A stretch of 64,000 nucleotides of DNA, taken from positions 61,991,174-62,055,173 of the forward strand of contig CM059975.1 in the NCBI GenBank assembly GCA_030490835.1, given 5' to 3'. The notes below the pieces were generated by a model that saw nothing but the letters and a program-made list of their open reading frames with translations, ran no database searches and was not told the DNA's origin. Origin of the DNA: Annona cherimola (taxonomy: Eukaryota > Streptophyta > Magnoliopsida > Magnoliales > Annonaceae). Made by a program: the position numbers and the translations under genes. Shown here piece by piece: positions 10,860 to 21,979 of the stretch. The first letter of the stretch is position 1, and each line of letters opens with the position of its first letter.

Positions 10860-11545
10860 TAATTTTTTGAACATCATTTAAACAAAATAATCGTCAAATC
10901 ATTTTATATCATCAATTTATTAAGTGGTTAATTTTTAAAACCTTTTGAAGCATCAATACAAAACATTTTTAAGCATTTCAACTTTCAAAAAGACTTAAAA
11001 TATTTCAATAGACCATTTCAAAAGTATTTAAATAAATCATTTTAAGACATTTAAATAAACCATTTCAAAAGCCTTATTTTACAAATACCATTTTATGAAG
11101 AATCAAACCATTTTTATTTACAAAACCCCTAAAGAATAGAATTCTCAAAGCTTATTTTCAAATATCATTTTGTAGAGAGTGGAAACTCTCTCGTCATATA
11201 ATTCTTTTGAAATGACATTTTTAAGAACTTGTAATGAAACCGTCTTGAAGCATATTAATTGTAAAGAATAAAATTAAATTTTCAAGAACTGAGCTTGCTT
11301 ACTATGTAAACAATTCCAAAATTATCAACAGAAACATTATCAAGTAATTTTAATACTTGAAACAAAATCATCATTCTGGAAAGTTTGTTTGTTTACCTTG
11401 TAAGAAATCTTGAAATCATCTTGATACAACAAGTTCATATCATTTCAATACTTGGCAATAAAATAACATTTAAGAAAGTTTTGCTTGCTTACCTGTGGTG
11501 ATCAACTGACGCCTTTATATTTTCTTTGCCTTTTCCTAAACAAAT
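10860..11545 (-). mobile_element. Gypsy LTR fragment (family of the 5.6-kb LTR), reverse orientation
   Basis: Read on the minus strand, the segment near 11540 has GGAAAAGGCAAAG followed by CACAGGTAAGCAAGC. This is the same arrangement as in the solo LTR at about 56710-56770 and the fragment at about 35285-35340. It includes small stem-loops such as AGAGAGT-GGAA-ACTCTCT at 11174-11191. Borders are approximate. Confidence 0.5.
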
Positions 11546-12640
11546 AAAAACAATGATCGTATATACACCTGTATAAAATCATATATTTGCACGCTTTGCC
11601 TTTTATTAACTCATATACATACCCTACTTAATCTCAACCCCTTTTTATAATCTCATTTTATACATGACTCTTAATATTTCAACTCTATTCCAATTTTCCT
11701 TTGAAATGAACACTCTCATCTCTTTAGTCACATATATTCATTTTATTTCACTCAATAGCTCCAATTTAGGGCATTTTTTCTATCCTTTAAGATACTTACT
11801 TAAAATTATAATCAAAGTTCAAGTAAGGTTTCTCAAGTTGACTTCTAACTTTCTAATATTCACATATTTCTACCTAAGTATCTTAGTGATTGTTTTCAAA
11901 ATTCACCCCTAATAAGTTAAACTCTCATAATCACTTATGGTATTTGTTTATATCCTATTGTAAGTTAAATTTCATTCAAAAAATCTGGAATTTAACTTTC
12001 ATTTTAATTATTCCTCAATCTGTCCATATTTGCTGAAATCAGACACACTCATTTCTCTACTTTTTTATTTATAATCAAATCAAGGTATTTAGGTCTGAAA
12101 TTTCTATCACGCATTAATAACTATATGAATTAACTAAAATAAATAATTCTACCACAAAACATTAAGTATTTATATTTATTTAGATATTTTTACTCTATTC
12201 GACAGAAGTATCAATTTTGGGCAGGCCAAATCGCATTAATTATTAGACATATTTATATCCTCCAAAAATTAATTTTATTTTCGTTGAGTGATATTCAGGA
12301 TGTCTTCTATACCGTGTAAAATTTTTAGATCAAAATTGCTTGTATAATAATTATTAAAAATCAATTAGTGTAGCTGATCCTGACCACTATTCTACCCTGT
12401 TTTGCAACCTGTATTGTTTTTATGTTTATTCTAGGTTACATATACCTTACTATATCGCCTATTTTTTCCGTCATTCTTTTAAACAATTCTAAGGCCAACT
12501 TTCTTTTTGCTATCTCATCCCAAACCTATAGGTTATGGCCCACATATAAATCATATTTTCACATTTAGTTAATATTTGCCAACCTATATTCAAGGAATTC
12601 TACATAATTGATATTATTTATCCTTTCTACTAGCAATGCA
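11546..12640. other. AT-rich stretch, no gene seen
   Basis: Probably eroded retroelement sequence between the LTR fragment on its left and the Gag/protease relic on its right. No open frame or clear repeat supports this directly. Confidence 0.4.
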
Positions 12641-12649
12641 TGACTGGTT

Positions 12650-12960
12650 ACATTTTGGTATGCTATAATTGACTAAGTAGCACCAAAATCAAATGACACT
12701 ACTGTAGAATTTTTTAAAATGAAAATCGTACATGTAACCTTCCTTTCCTACTGTTTCTGTGACTCATTGTGAGTCAATGTATGCATCTGCAATAAATTTG
12801 TAGAGCTTCTCCATCGATTGGCGATTGTAGCGTTCCGTTATTGAGCTAATCTCCCTTGTTCTAGTCTTCTTTGTGTCTGTTAGGACATTTTGAAGCAATA
12901 TGTTCTACTTCGTCATAATTGAAGCACTTTATCCTCTTACCCCAGTAACTTGATAATTTT
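12650..12960 (-). pseudogene. Decayed retroelement gag/protease fragment
   Basis: Minus-strand translation near 12928-12886 gives CFNYDEVEHIASKCPNR, a zinc knuckle whose second Cys has become Tyr and whose usual Gly is Glu. Further along the same strand (about 12690) a FDFGAT stretch resembles the aspartic protease DSGAT site, followed by a stop. Stops occur throughout. A gypsy-like origin is likely but not certain. Confidence 0.4.
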
Positions 12961-12970
12961 TCGCTACATA

Positions 12971-13049
12971 GCCAATCCTGACTCACATTTACCAATCATT
13001 AAACGATCCCGGAGTAAGGCTCAAGTTGTAACGCCTCGGGTCAGGGGCA
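12971..13049 (+). repeat. 3' tail of a gypsy LTR
   Basis: AATCCTGACTCACATTTACC leads to GCCTCGGGTCAGGGGCA. The same order closes the solo LTR at 59508-59571 and, in reverse, the fragment ending at 15341. Only the last 80 bp or so are recognisable. Confidence 0.55.
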
Positions 13050-13836
13050 TTAGAGAAATAGTTCATTGCTAAAAAGTCATTATTTTCAATGAATTTAATT
13101 TCCTTTGCTATATAGTTTTAGAGACTTTTATACTGGTACCTTTGTGCAAGGCCACTATTTTCTCGTAAATAATTATTGGCAAGGAAAATAATTTCAATCA
13201 CAACGGAAGCCTTGATGCAATTATCCTTTGCACAAGTCCAACTTTGTTTCATAGACTTACTTTCTTGGGCCCGACAATCACTGTGAAATGAATTTGCTTT
13301 GCATGAAATCTTTTGAGGAGGTAATTTTTGAAATGGTTGATTTAATTGGATTATTATTATATTATTTTTAAATATCCATTGTAATTGCGGTTAAGGGTGT
13401 AGTTGTGCTCAATTCACTTTAGACTCAGCCAACCAAATCTAAAAAAATGCAAGGTTAGACTTTGCTCATATAGTTTTCATATCTTTGAATTTTTAAATTT
13501 GTAAATATACTCACATAGTTTATATATTTTTGCAAATATACTTGCATTATGACAATATAGTAATAGTGCAATAATGGTGTAGGTAAATTTACAATTATAG
13601 TCAAACTAAGTAAGAGTCATTTGCAATTTTTGAAACTATGTAGATATATTCTCAATGATGATCAAACTATGTTGGTATGTTTTCAAATTACCCTTTTATA
13701 AATAAGTTCAGGGCTGTGATTGATGCAAATCCGCCCGAAGTTGCATCGTATGCTTAATATGGAGCATATTTAAATATAACACGATTCATTTGTTTAAGGA
13801 AGGAATAATATTAATATTTGAATGTAGAGAGATGGT
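13050..13836. other. AT-rich intergenic stretch upstream of the SABATH relic
   Basis: Imperfect short repeats of TAGTTTATATA-like sequence occur around 13470-13680. No SABATH first exon is visible here, although the family normally has one upstream of the SAM-binding region. Confidence 0.4.
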
Positions 13837-14915
13837 GTGGAAAAAGTAAAGGCCTTGATCAGCGATCTCATCTCTAAGACACTCCAAATTAGGCTTGGGT
13901 GGCATTCAGATGCCACGTCCACCAATCACACCATATTCCGCATTGCTGATCTCAGATGCTCGACTGATTCCATTGACATTGCAGTCCTCCAAATCATAGT
14001 AGAAGCAGTAGAGCTCAAGTACAAATCCACCCAGGGCTTAATTGCCAGCTCCCATCACCTCCCTGAATTCCAACTCTTCTTTGATGATAATGTCTCAAAT
14101 GACTTAAACATGCTCTTCAGATCCCTTCCCTTGGACCGCCATTTCTTCACCTGGAACATTCCACGGCTGAATCTTTCCAAAGGCCACCATCAACATCATC
14201 CACTCCTCATCTGCACTACATTGGCTGTCAAAGGTGCCAGAAGAGGTGCTTGATCGGAAGTCCGATGCGTGGAATGGAGGCAGGATTTTCTGCGAAGGTG
14301 ATAAAGAGGCTACAGTGGAGGCCTACTTCACTCAGTTTAGAAAGAACATGAAGTGCTTTCTTAGTGTGAGGGCTGTCGAGATGACCGGTCAAGCGCTGAT
14401 GTTCCTCCTTTTTCCATGTCGTCAGCTAAGATCCACCCATCTAAGTCCATCCTAGAGGTTGGTTACAGCTGTTTGGGCTCGTGCCTCAAAAACATGGCTA
14501 AGCAGGTATCGATATTCATCCGTAGCTCCCTTCGTCTTTGATTGGCCAATTAAGGAATTCAAATTAAAGCTGTGTAATTCATTTCCAATGTATTTTTGAT
14601 CAGGACAAGGTGGATACTTTCAACCTTCCATCTTACTTTCCATCCCCGCAGGAAGTCAAGATTGTGGTGGAGAAAAATGAACGTTTCAGCATTGAGATGC
14701 TACAGGTGGTGGCCCACCCATTATCGTTCGACCACGCAGGTTGTCCATGGTTTGCGAGTCTCCATGCTTGTGCCTTGCTGGAAGGGATCATCAGCAGACA
14801 CTTTGGAGATCACATCATCGATGATCTCCTTAAAAGATTTACTGCTGAGCTGGAAAAGCTTTTCAATGACCGTAAGGCACACGAGGCAAGTAATATGCAG
14901 CTAAAAGAACTGTAA
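13837..14915 (+). pseudogene. SABATH methyltransferase pseudogene (second copy)
   Basis: Three blocks of a SABATH protein can be read in order. Block 1 (13837 to about 14180) has the SAM-binding region IFRIADLRCSTDSIDIAV, then AVELKYK, LPEFQLFFDDNVSNDLN and LFRSLPLDRHFF. Block 2, after a frameshift near 14180, has SSSALHWLSKVPEEVLD and the following helix region, then a nonsense TAG at 14453-14455. A GT...AG intron fits 14506-14603, and the last exon (14604-14915) has TFNLPSYFPSPQEVKIVVEK through FGDHIIDDLLKRFTAELEKL, ending in TAA. The family's Gly-rich SAM loop (LGCSTGPN) is damaged, the N-terminal exon is missing, and there are frame breaks, so it should be inactive. Introns are retained, so it arose by DNA duplication rather than retroposition. 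Confidence 0.85.
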
Positions 14916-15340
14916 TGTGTCGCCTCGCTCTTATCCTAGTGATCTTGAGTTTATCTCTCCTTGAACCTTAATTCTCACCCAAAACATGTCCAAAAGATTC
15001 CCTGGCTCAACCCCAGCTTAACCTTCACATAGTTCAAACTACATGGGTCCCTAGATGCCATCTTTTGCTCTGAAATTTCGAAGTATTTTGGCCCAACATT
15101 CTTTGAACCATGTTGGTACTCATTTGACACATTCTAAACCCTTTTGCATGTTGTTTCACTTCCAAATTGCATCTTAATTTTGCATTTAAGTTCCCCTTTT
15201 CATCTTAGCAATTCAAATCATCATCTTTGTTACCGATTTTGGATGTAATTTGCTTGCTTTACACAAATAGCATCTGATTGTGAGTGTTGTATATAATTAA
15301 ACTAAATCAATCAATAATTGACACAAATCATTATCTATGG
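14916..15340. other. 3' flank of the SABATH pseudogene, no gene seen
   Basis: AT-rich sequence between the methyltransferase stop and a gypsy LTR tail. No coding or repeat signal was found. Confidence 0.45.
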
Positions 15341-16716
15341 TGCCCTCGACCCGAGGCATCACAACGTGAGCCTTACTTTGGGATCATTTTCGATTAGTAA
15401 ATGTGACACAGGATTGTTGTCCTATTCACACGGCGGGATTTTTGTATACATTTCATTTAGCAGAAATTTTTTTCTTTTTCTTTCCATTTCCTTCATCATT
15501 TTCCAAGCAATATATTCTTAAAGTTAACTATACATATCATTTTCATTCATCAATTCATTCACTTTACAAGTAATTAAATACTTGTAACGTTCCAACCTGT
15601 TGACATACATCATGAACATTTATGACCTAATATCTTCATGATCAACATAAGCATTCAATCATTCTCTAAACATATCAGTTCTTATATAATAGCTAACAAT
15701 TTGTTAACACATTAAAGAATATCAGTTCATACTTTCCTTCAATTTATCAGGTTTTTTTCCTTTTGAGCTTCCTTGAACCTGTCTGGAGTTGGGAAAATAA
15801 AACGTGAATCGAAACTTAATAAGTAAGCATTTTTCATTCTTATGCAAATACATTTCTCTTAATTCGATAGGAGACATTTATAAAGAGATCAACTACCAAC
15901 GGAGCAGAAACCTTTTCATATGGACATTTTATGTAAACCTTTCATATAAATCATTTATGTAAATCATTTATGTAAACCATTCATGCAAACTATTCATGTA
16001 AAACTTTTCGATCCCAATTTTTGAGCATTTCATAAACCATGGATGTGCAAATCCATTCTTTTCATCAATAAATGACACTTATAAAGTGATCATTAGATTC
16101 CGGTCCTGTGCACTTGGGTGCATTTAGCTTCATTGCACTTGGGTGCACTGAATCCATTTTAACTCATTTTTAAATTTTTTTTAAAATTTTTTATACAAGT
16201 GTTAATCTAAGTGTATTTAACATGTGTATCAATTTTTACCATTTTTGGAGTATTTTAGATATTTATTTTCGATTTTTGAAAATCAATGGCATTTTAGTAA
16301 TTTTAAATTACCTAAAATGTCACTGATTTTCAAAAATCGAAAATAAATAACTAAAATACTCAAAAAATGATAAAAATTGATACACATGTTAAATACACTT
16401 ATATTAACACTTTTATAAAAAAAATTCAAAAAAAATAAAAAAAATGAGTTAATGCTCCAGGGTGCACCCAAGTGCACAGGATCGGGATCCGTGATCATCC
16501 ACCCATAACATAATCCTTCATGTGAGGGTACGCTAGCGAGGTGAATATCTTTTCATGACATGATCCTTTCCATCCATGACGTCGGACTTCCGACTTGGCA
16601 ATGTCAAGGGCGGACCTTGTATCCTGTTTATGCCTTGACTTGCCTAGCTGGCTTCCATTTCATGCATTACTCTCATTCACCCTAGCATTATATACCTCCT
16701 TCACATGGTACCATGT
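15341..16716 (-). mobile_element. Gypsy LTR fragment, reverse orientation, interrupted by a MITE
   Basis: Read in reverse it ends (at 15341) CCTCGGGTCGAGGGCA after AACAATCCTGTGTCACATTT, matching the end of the solo LTR at 59571. The segment at about 15760-15840 matches 59085-59160 (TTTTATTTTCCCAACTCC versus TTTTATTTTTCCAAATCT). A 13-14-bp tandem array of ATTTATGTAAA-type units lies at about 15928-16004. Stem-loops such as ATGGAT-GTGCAA-ATCCAT (16039-16056) belong to the family's hairpin chain. The MITE at 16095-16490 sits inside it, and the LTR at 16717 truncates it. Confidence 0.65.
16095..16490. mobile_element. Foldback MULE-like MITE, 396 bp
   Basis: The whole element folds on itself: CCTGTGCACTTGGGTGCA at the left mirrors TGCACCCAAGTGCACAGG at the right, and the arms continue to the centre near 16300 (CGATTTTTGAAAATCA versus TGATTTTCAAAAATCG). 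It is flanked by GTGATCATT (16086-16094) and GTGATCATC (16491-16499), a 9-bp duplication with one change, as expected for Mutator-like elements. The arm sequence is related to the foldback element at 21786-23531. No protein is encoded. Confidence 0.8.
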
Positions 16717-17973
16717 TGTTAGCAATGTCACCGCAAGTGCATGGGTCGTAGATTGTAGTATATAAATATCGATCCATAGGGAATTCGGGACTTAAGACGC
16801 TGGATCTAAACACTTTCTAACCAAATAAGATAAGGAGAAGAAAGAACAGGAAAAAGAAAAGTTGATCTGTAAAATGTAGAATAAGGATTAGAAATCACAA
16901 GATTGAGAACACCTAGGATCTAGGATTTCATATACATCTTCTGCAACGGATACATGAAGTGTTTATTTCTTCCAGATATTATGTATTAAAGGAGAATTAT
17001 CCCTAAATTATCCTTGTACCTTCTCTCAAAACCTACAATACATACTCTAATCTTCTTAACTACCTATTCCCATGGGATTAAGTCGATTGAAATCTATTAA
17101 GTTCTGTGGAAGTTCATGGAATTCTTCAGGGTCATCATGTCTATTCTCATGGTTTTAGATTTCCAGGTTTAATATCTTGATTTTCGTATATTAGACTTCC
17201 ACCTCTCAGTTCCATCACTTAATATATGGGAATCATTGCCAAAGTGTAGACCTTCGTGCCAAGCAATCATTAAATCACTAGATATTAAATTAACTCACAA
17301 TATCAGTCATAAATAGATCAAACCATAATATCCGCTACATTATATATATGTTACATCCTAAATCCTAGATTAAAGGTTTAGCCTAACATGTTTATAATAA
17401 AAATCAAACACAAAATAATATTGTATTCAAAGTCCATCACAAACAAGACAACTGAATCAAAATAGAAGAAAAGAAAAGCTTATTGATTGAAAGCCCCGAT
17501 GGTGTCCCGACCACCTCAAGCAACTTGCCATATCTCCTCTTGCCTCATGCTCTACGCCTTCTCGCTCTTCGGACCTCAACCAAGCTCCCGAGATGTTCTT
17601 AGATATGCCTTAGGACATTCTCCATGAGTGTTTATATAAAGGTGAATAGTGCGCATGAATAGTGTGGAAATAGTGTGCGTATGAACAGTTGCGCATGAAT
17701 AGTCCACACATGAATAGTTGCGTGTGAACAGTACCACACATGAACAGTACTGTGTATATATAGTGTCTTGCTTTAAACGTAGTTTTGCTTCAGATATAAG
17801 TTTTGAATTTGCAATTTACTCCCGCTTTCATCAAGGTTTGTCAATTTGTCCATGTTGTATACCAAAATTGCATATATTCCTCACGTTTTACACAAATTAG
17901 TTAATTGTGTGTTTTATGCTATGTAAAGCTAAATCAATCAAAATAAGATTCAAAATATCTTAAACACTCAAAT
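16717..17973 (-). repeat. Truncated LTR of a tRNA-Asp-primed gypsy family
   Basis: It begins TGTTAGCAATGTCACC then GCAAGTGCATGGGTCGTAG, and matches the LTRs at 44439-45778 and 48824-50167 along its length. The last 60 bp or so (to ACTCAACA) are missing. On the minus strand a TATA box lies at about 17632, next to an array of CATGAATAGT-type units at about 17645-17755. No partner LTR or internal region adjoins it, so it is a fragment or truncated solo LTR. Confidence 0.75.
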
Positions 17974-19754
17974 AGAGGAGATGAGTTTTCTGCTTTTCTG
18001 ATTATTGACAACGGCTGAAGATGAGGCTGCATCAGTTGCCCAATTGACAAGTAGAGAGGTCATTAATGATTGATGTCATCATGAGCGTGATTTGGAGAAA
18101 CAGGGGAGAAGAAATCGGTGCAACTGTTGACGATGACCATGATTTGGGAGGGCTACCGCAGGCCAGATGATTGATCAGTGGTGAAGTGGATGAAAATGAT
18201 AGGTAGTGGAGGCGATATGATGTTGCCTGCAATAACAATATTTGGATGTGATGGATTTTGAAATTAGTATAGAGGTTCTCCCCATCTGGTCATCATGGCT
18301 ATGGAGAGAGTTGTTGATTGGACAACTATTTTCTAGATATATTCATCCCTATTGCTGACAGGTTTAAATCTGGTAGAGAAGAGGCTAGCGATAGTGCATT
18401 TGGTGAAGATGTTGGATGCAAATAAGAAATGCTCGTTGGGTTCTTCCATGGCAATCAAAGTTCGTTGTGGAAGATGACCTTTTGTTATGGCACTCTAGTG
18501 ATGCACCCAGATTCATGCTCATGCAGCCCCATTGGTGTGATCTCCACCATTAAAGCTGGTAATGCCTATATAGATTTTGTAGTGGAATCAATACACATAG
18601 GCTAATAATATAAACTGCTGTACGATTTTCAAATAACTTCATTATATGTAATAAACCCAAATATATTTTATTTGAGATTTGATCTTATGCGCTTAGGCTA
18701 AGTGTCTTGGTGCTTAGCTTGCCCCATTTCCTGTTGTTGGATTAGGCGGCATCCTTGTCGTCGATCCAATCTAATGTTTAAGGCATTTTGCATTTTCATC
18801 CACACACTAAGATTGTTTTAAAAAAAATGGGCCCATGGTGTTGAATTGTTCCTTTTTCCCTCTCTAGCCCAAGTCGCTCCCTCTCTCTCTTTCTCGAATC
18901 TTCCCCTCACAAACCTCAAGGGAGCAATCCAAACATGTTGTTGCTCTCTCCATTCTCATGTAATTGAATATTTATCGCGTCACTACTATCTCTCATTTCT
19001 TCTTACCCAAATTTGCGAGCACATCGCTGCTTTGTCCCAACTCTGCTGCCTTGTGATATGATGCCTATTATTGGAGACAAGCAACAACAAATAATATCTA
19101 GGAGCTTGATGTATTGCGTCTAAGAAAAGGAAGTAAAGTGGTTTATTTTGTGCTCCGTGGATGGATGGAGTGGATCTCAGCGCACCTCTCCAAAAATAAA
19201 ATAAGATTCATTTCCTCTTCATAGGATGAAGAATATAAGTAAAACAACAAATTAGATGATTGCTATTATGTTGTGGCAATATGCTTTGATGATCAAATTA
19301 TTTAAAGAAAGCTTGGATAGCTCCATTTTTCTCTCTTAGTATACTCCAAGTAATTAGTGTGAACAATACAAACCACATGATTGAATTTATTAGTCCAGCG
19401 CTTCCCTTGCTTGCTCATAGCGAGTATATGACTTTGATAAAGTATATTTTAATACCTTTGCATAGAAAAATCTTGATGAAGGACTAGTATGATAGAGTGA
19501 GATTTGTATACAAAAATGTTTGATGCCATTATTTAATGCTGCTATCCCATGTGAGCTTTAGTTAGTGCTTCACCATTTAAATTTGTCCTATCCTGTGAAA
19601 GTTCCGAACAACAAGGAAATCTTCTTTTTTTCTCACGGGCAAATGCCCTTTCTTGAATTGATTAAAGCTCTTATTTTGAGTTCTGCTAGAGGTGAAGGAG
19701 ATGGGTGGGAGCAGCTTGTCGAAGGCAAAGGAAATGAGTGGGAGCAACTAGCAA
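17974..19754. other. Intergenic stretch, no recognisable gene
   Basis: Base composition around 17990-18560 is less AT-rich than its surroundings and could be an old coding or element relic, but no protein family can be read in any frame. The short open frames at 18846 and 19565 have no motif or context. Confidence 0.4.
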
Positions 19755-20925
19755 ATGAAAGAAAATGATATGATATAATAAAAGTAATGACAAAGAGTAA
19801 AGAAAATAAATTTAAAATAGACATATTAGTTATGCGGGTAGTTACGTGTAAATGATTGAAAGGTAGGGTAGTTGTATAGTAATATGTGAAGAAATAATTA
19901 AAAAATATGGTAACTGTAGAAAGTGAAAAGTTTTAAGATTAAACAAATGCACCCAAAATATATGAAGTTTATCTGGCGAGGTAACAACACACTGTATACT
20001 AGCATAATCTAATAAGTATTCGCAGACGAATCCATACACATACAAAAAAATTTTGTTGTATGCTCCACATTTAACAACATTTGTTGTAGCGATATGAGGA
20101 TGAATTCGGTAGTTTATTTGAACTAAACAAAAATGAAATCATGGGTAGCTAACTTCTAGAAAAAACAAATGAAAAGTTGGTATATATATATGACTTTCAT
20201 GAAGTAGCACCAACATCCATATTATTTTATAGTAGATAGGGTAGTACCTATATATATCATTAATAAAATCTAATTAGTTCTCTCACCTATATTTTTCACA
20301 AGCAATTTTAAACAAAATAAATAATTAGTACTTTTGTTAATTTTTAATGAGTACATAATATTACATCTCATTTCATATTATAATGAAGTTCAATAATGAA
20401 TAAGGAAGACCATAAGCACTTACCTATCTACACGGGAGACAACAAACTTTTACTATAATTTTGACCTTATTGAGTGTCAAATTTGCGTCTGCAACATCAT
20501 TGGCTGCGTCCATGACCAACCAAGCTATGACCTGATTAGTTTTTTGTTAATTTTTAAGCATTAAATTATATTAGTTTTTGCAATCTTATTGTGTTATCGA
20601 ATTTAAGTGGGCGTGCATGGATTTTCTTGTTTTTGGTTGGCCCAACAAAAAATCACCTATTATATGACTGGAAGAAGCATTTAATTTTGGGAAGCAAGCA
20701 ACTTATGCAATATGTGTATTTATTTAACAATAAAACTTTTCACTATCTATAGCTATTCCGTTTTTATTTTATTTTTTTACATTTTCTTATGCGACTATCT
20801 TACTTTTCAATCAGTTCTATACAACTACTCACACAATTAATTATCTATTTTAATTTTATTCTATTACTTCTTATTATTATCCATATCATATCACATTATT
20901 TTCTCACACTTAAAACTTTTACATA
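19755..20925. repeat. Widely spaced inverted repeat (arms about 190 bp)
   Basis: The segment 19755-19945 read in reverse (AAAACTTTTCACTTTCTAC, then CTATACAACTACC) matches 20725-20925 (AAAACTTTTCACTATCTAT, then CTATACAACTACT). About 780 bp of AT-rich sequence separates the arms. It may be a foldback or MITE-derived element with a stuffed loop. No target duplication was found. Confidence 0.5.
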
Positions 20926-21309
20926 AAAAATTATTCATTAAAAGTTTTATCACTTCCGTGGCCTAAATAGTCATACCCCGAACCATAGATAATAATAGAG
21001 TCACACACCCATATCATCAATTTGGTCGCTTAATAGCTAGTGAACGCTCTTCTTCTCAACATTGGGTTATTTTTTCGGGCTCAATACTCTTCAAACCACG
21101 TTAGACCTTTTTAAACACGTTTTTTCTAATTAAAATAATAATTTTGATAACCTAACCCTTATTCACCCTAAATCATAAAAACATTTATTAACTAAATAAA
21201 TTAAACCCTCATAAACAAAAGTGAAACTGATAAACAGATTTTTAAATTCTTATAAATTAAGACAACAAATTTTAATTAATACTAAAACATATTTTTAAAA
21301 CCCACATGA

Positions 21310-21417
21310 GATAATTATGTTAATTAATAAAATCGGATTTAGAAACACTAATCAAAACCAACTGATAATTATGTTAATTAATAAAATTGGATTTAGAAAC
21401 ACTAATCAAAACCAACT
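21310..21417. repeat. Tandem duplication, 54-bp unit
   Basis: Two adjacent copies starting GATAATTATGTTAATTAAT differ at one position (TCGG versus TTGG), so the duplication is recent. Confidence 0.8.
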
Positions 21418-21785
21418 GTATTATTTTTAATTAATCGAATTATAATATTATTAGATTTATAATATTAAAATATTTTAGAATATTATCCAGTTTTGATAAT
21501 ATTAATAAGCTCACTATTATATTTTGTAGTTGTTCCATGATAATAATCATATTGTACAGTCGTACTGTATCTGCACCAAAAATATAAATGAATGTCCAGA
21601 CATTTTTTGAACCATGCAATTAATATCCCATGCATATTAACGTTCCATGCATTGCATTTTTTCTTCTTTTCTTTCTTTTTCTTTCTTTTTTTTTTTTGAA
21701 AATCTGAACACCCAACTTTTTCCTAAAATTGGACGTCCATATACATTATAAACTGTTTTCATATGTAAGAAGTAAGCAATTTAAT
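21418..21785. other. AT-rich stretch with a polypyrimidine run
   Basis: A TTTCTTTCTTTT-type run lies at about 21658-21698. No gene was seen. Confidence 0.5.
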
Positions 21786-21979
21786 ATGAGGAATGATCCT
21801 GTTAGCTCAAGCTAAATAAATGCATCACTTAGCTCACCTCAAAAATCCTATTTAAAACAACTTTTTTTTTATTTTTTTCTTCATACACTTGTTTATCTAA
21901 GTGTATTTAATATATAAATCAAGTTTTACCATTTTTTGATATGTATATATATTTATTTTAGATTTTTAAATATATATAT

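Noticed and set aside
10216..10862. Three overlapping ORFs around a CT microsatellite
   Set aside because: Low-complexity Ser/Leu-rich translations without domain or conserved neighbour.
17990..18560. Possible host gene with less AT-rich sequence
   Set aside because: No frame stays open or gives recognisable protein similarity; no splice-consistent exon chain could be built.
21786..21794. 9-bp target duplication for the outer foldback element
   Set aside because: Neither the 9-bp nor shorter flanks match convincingly on the two sides (TTAATATGA versus TCATTAGTA).
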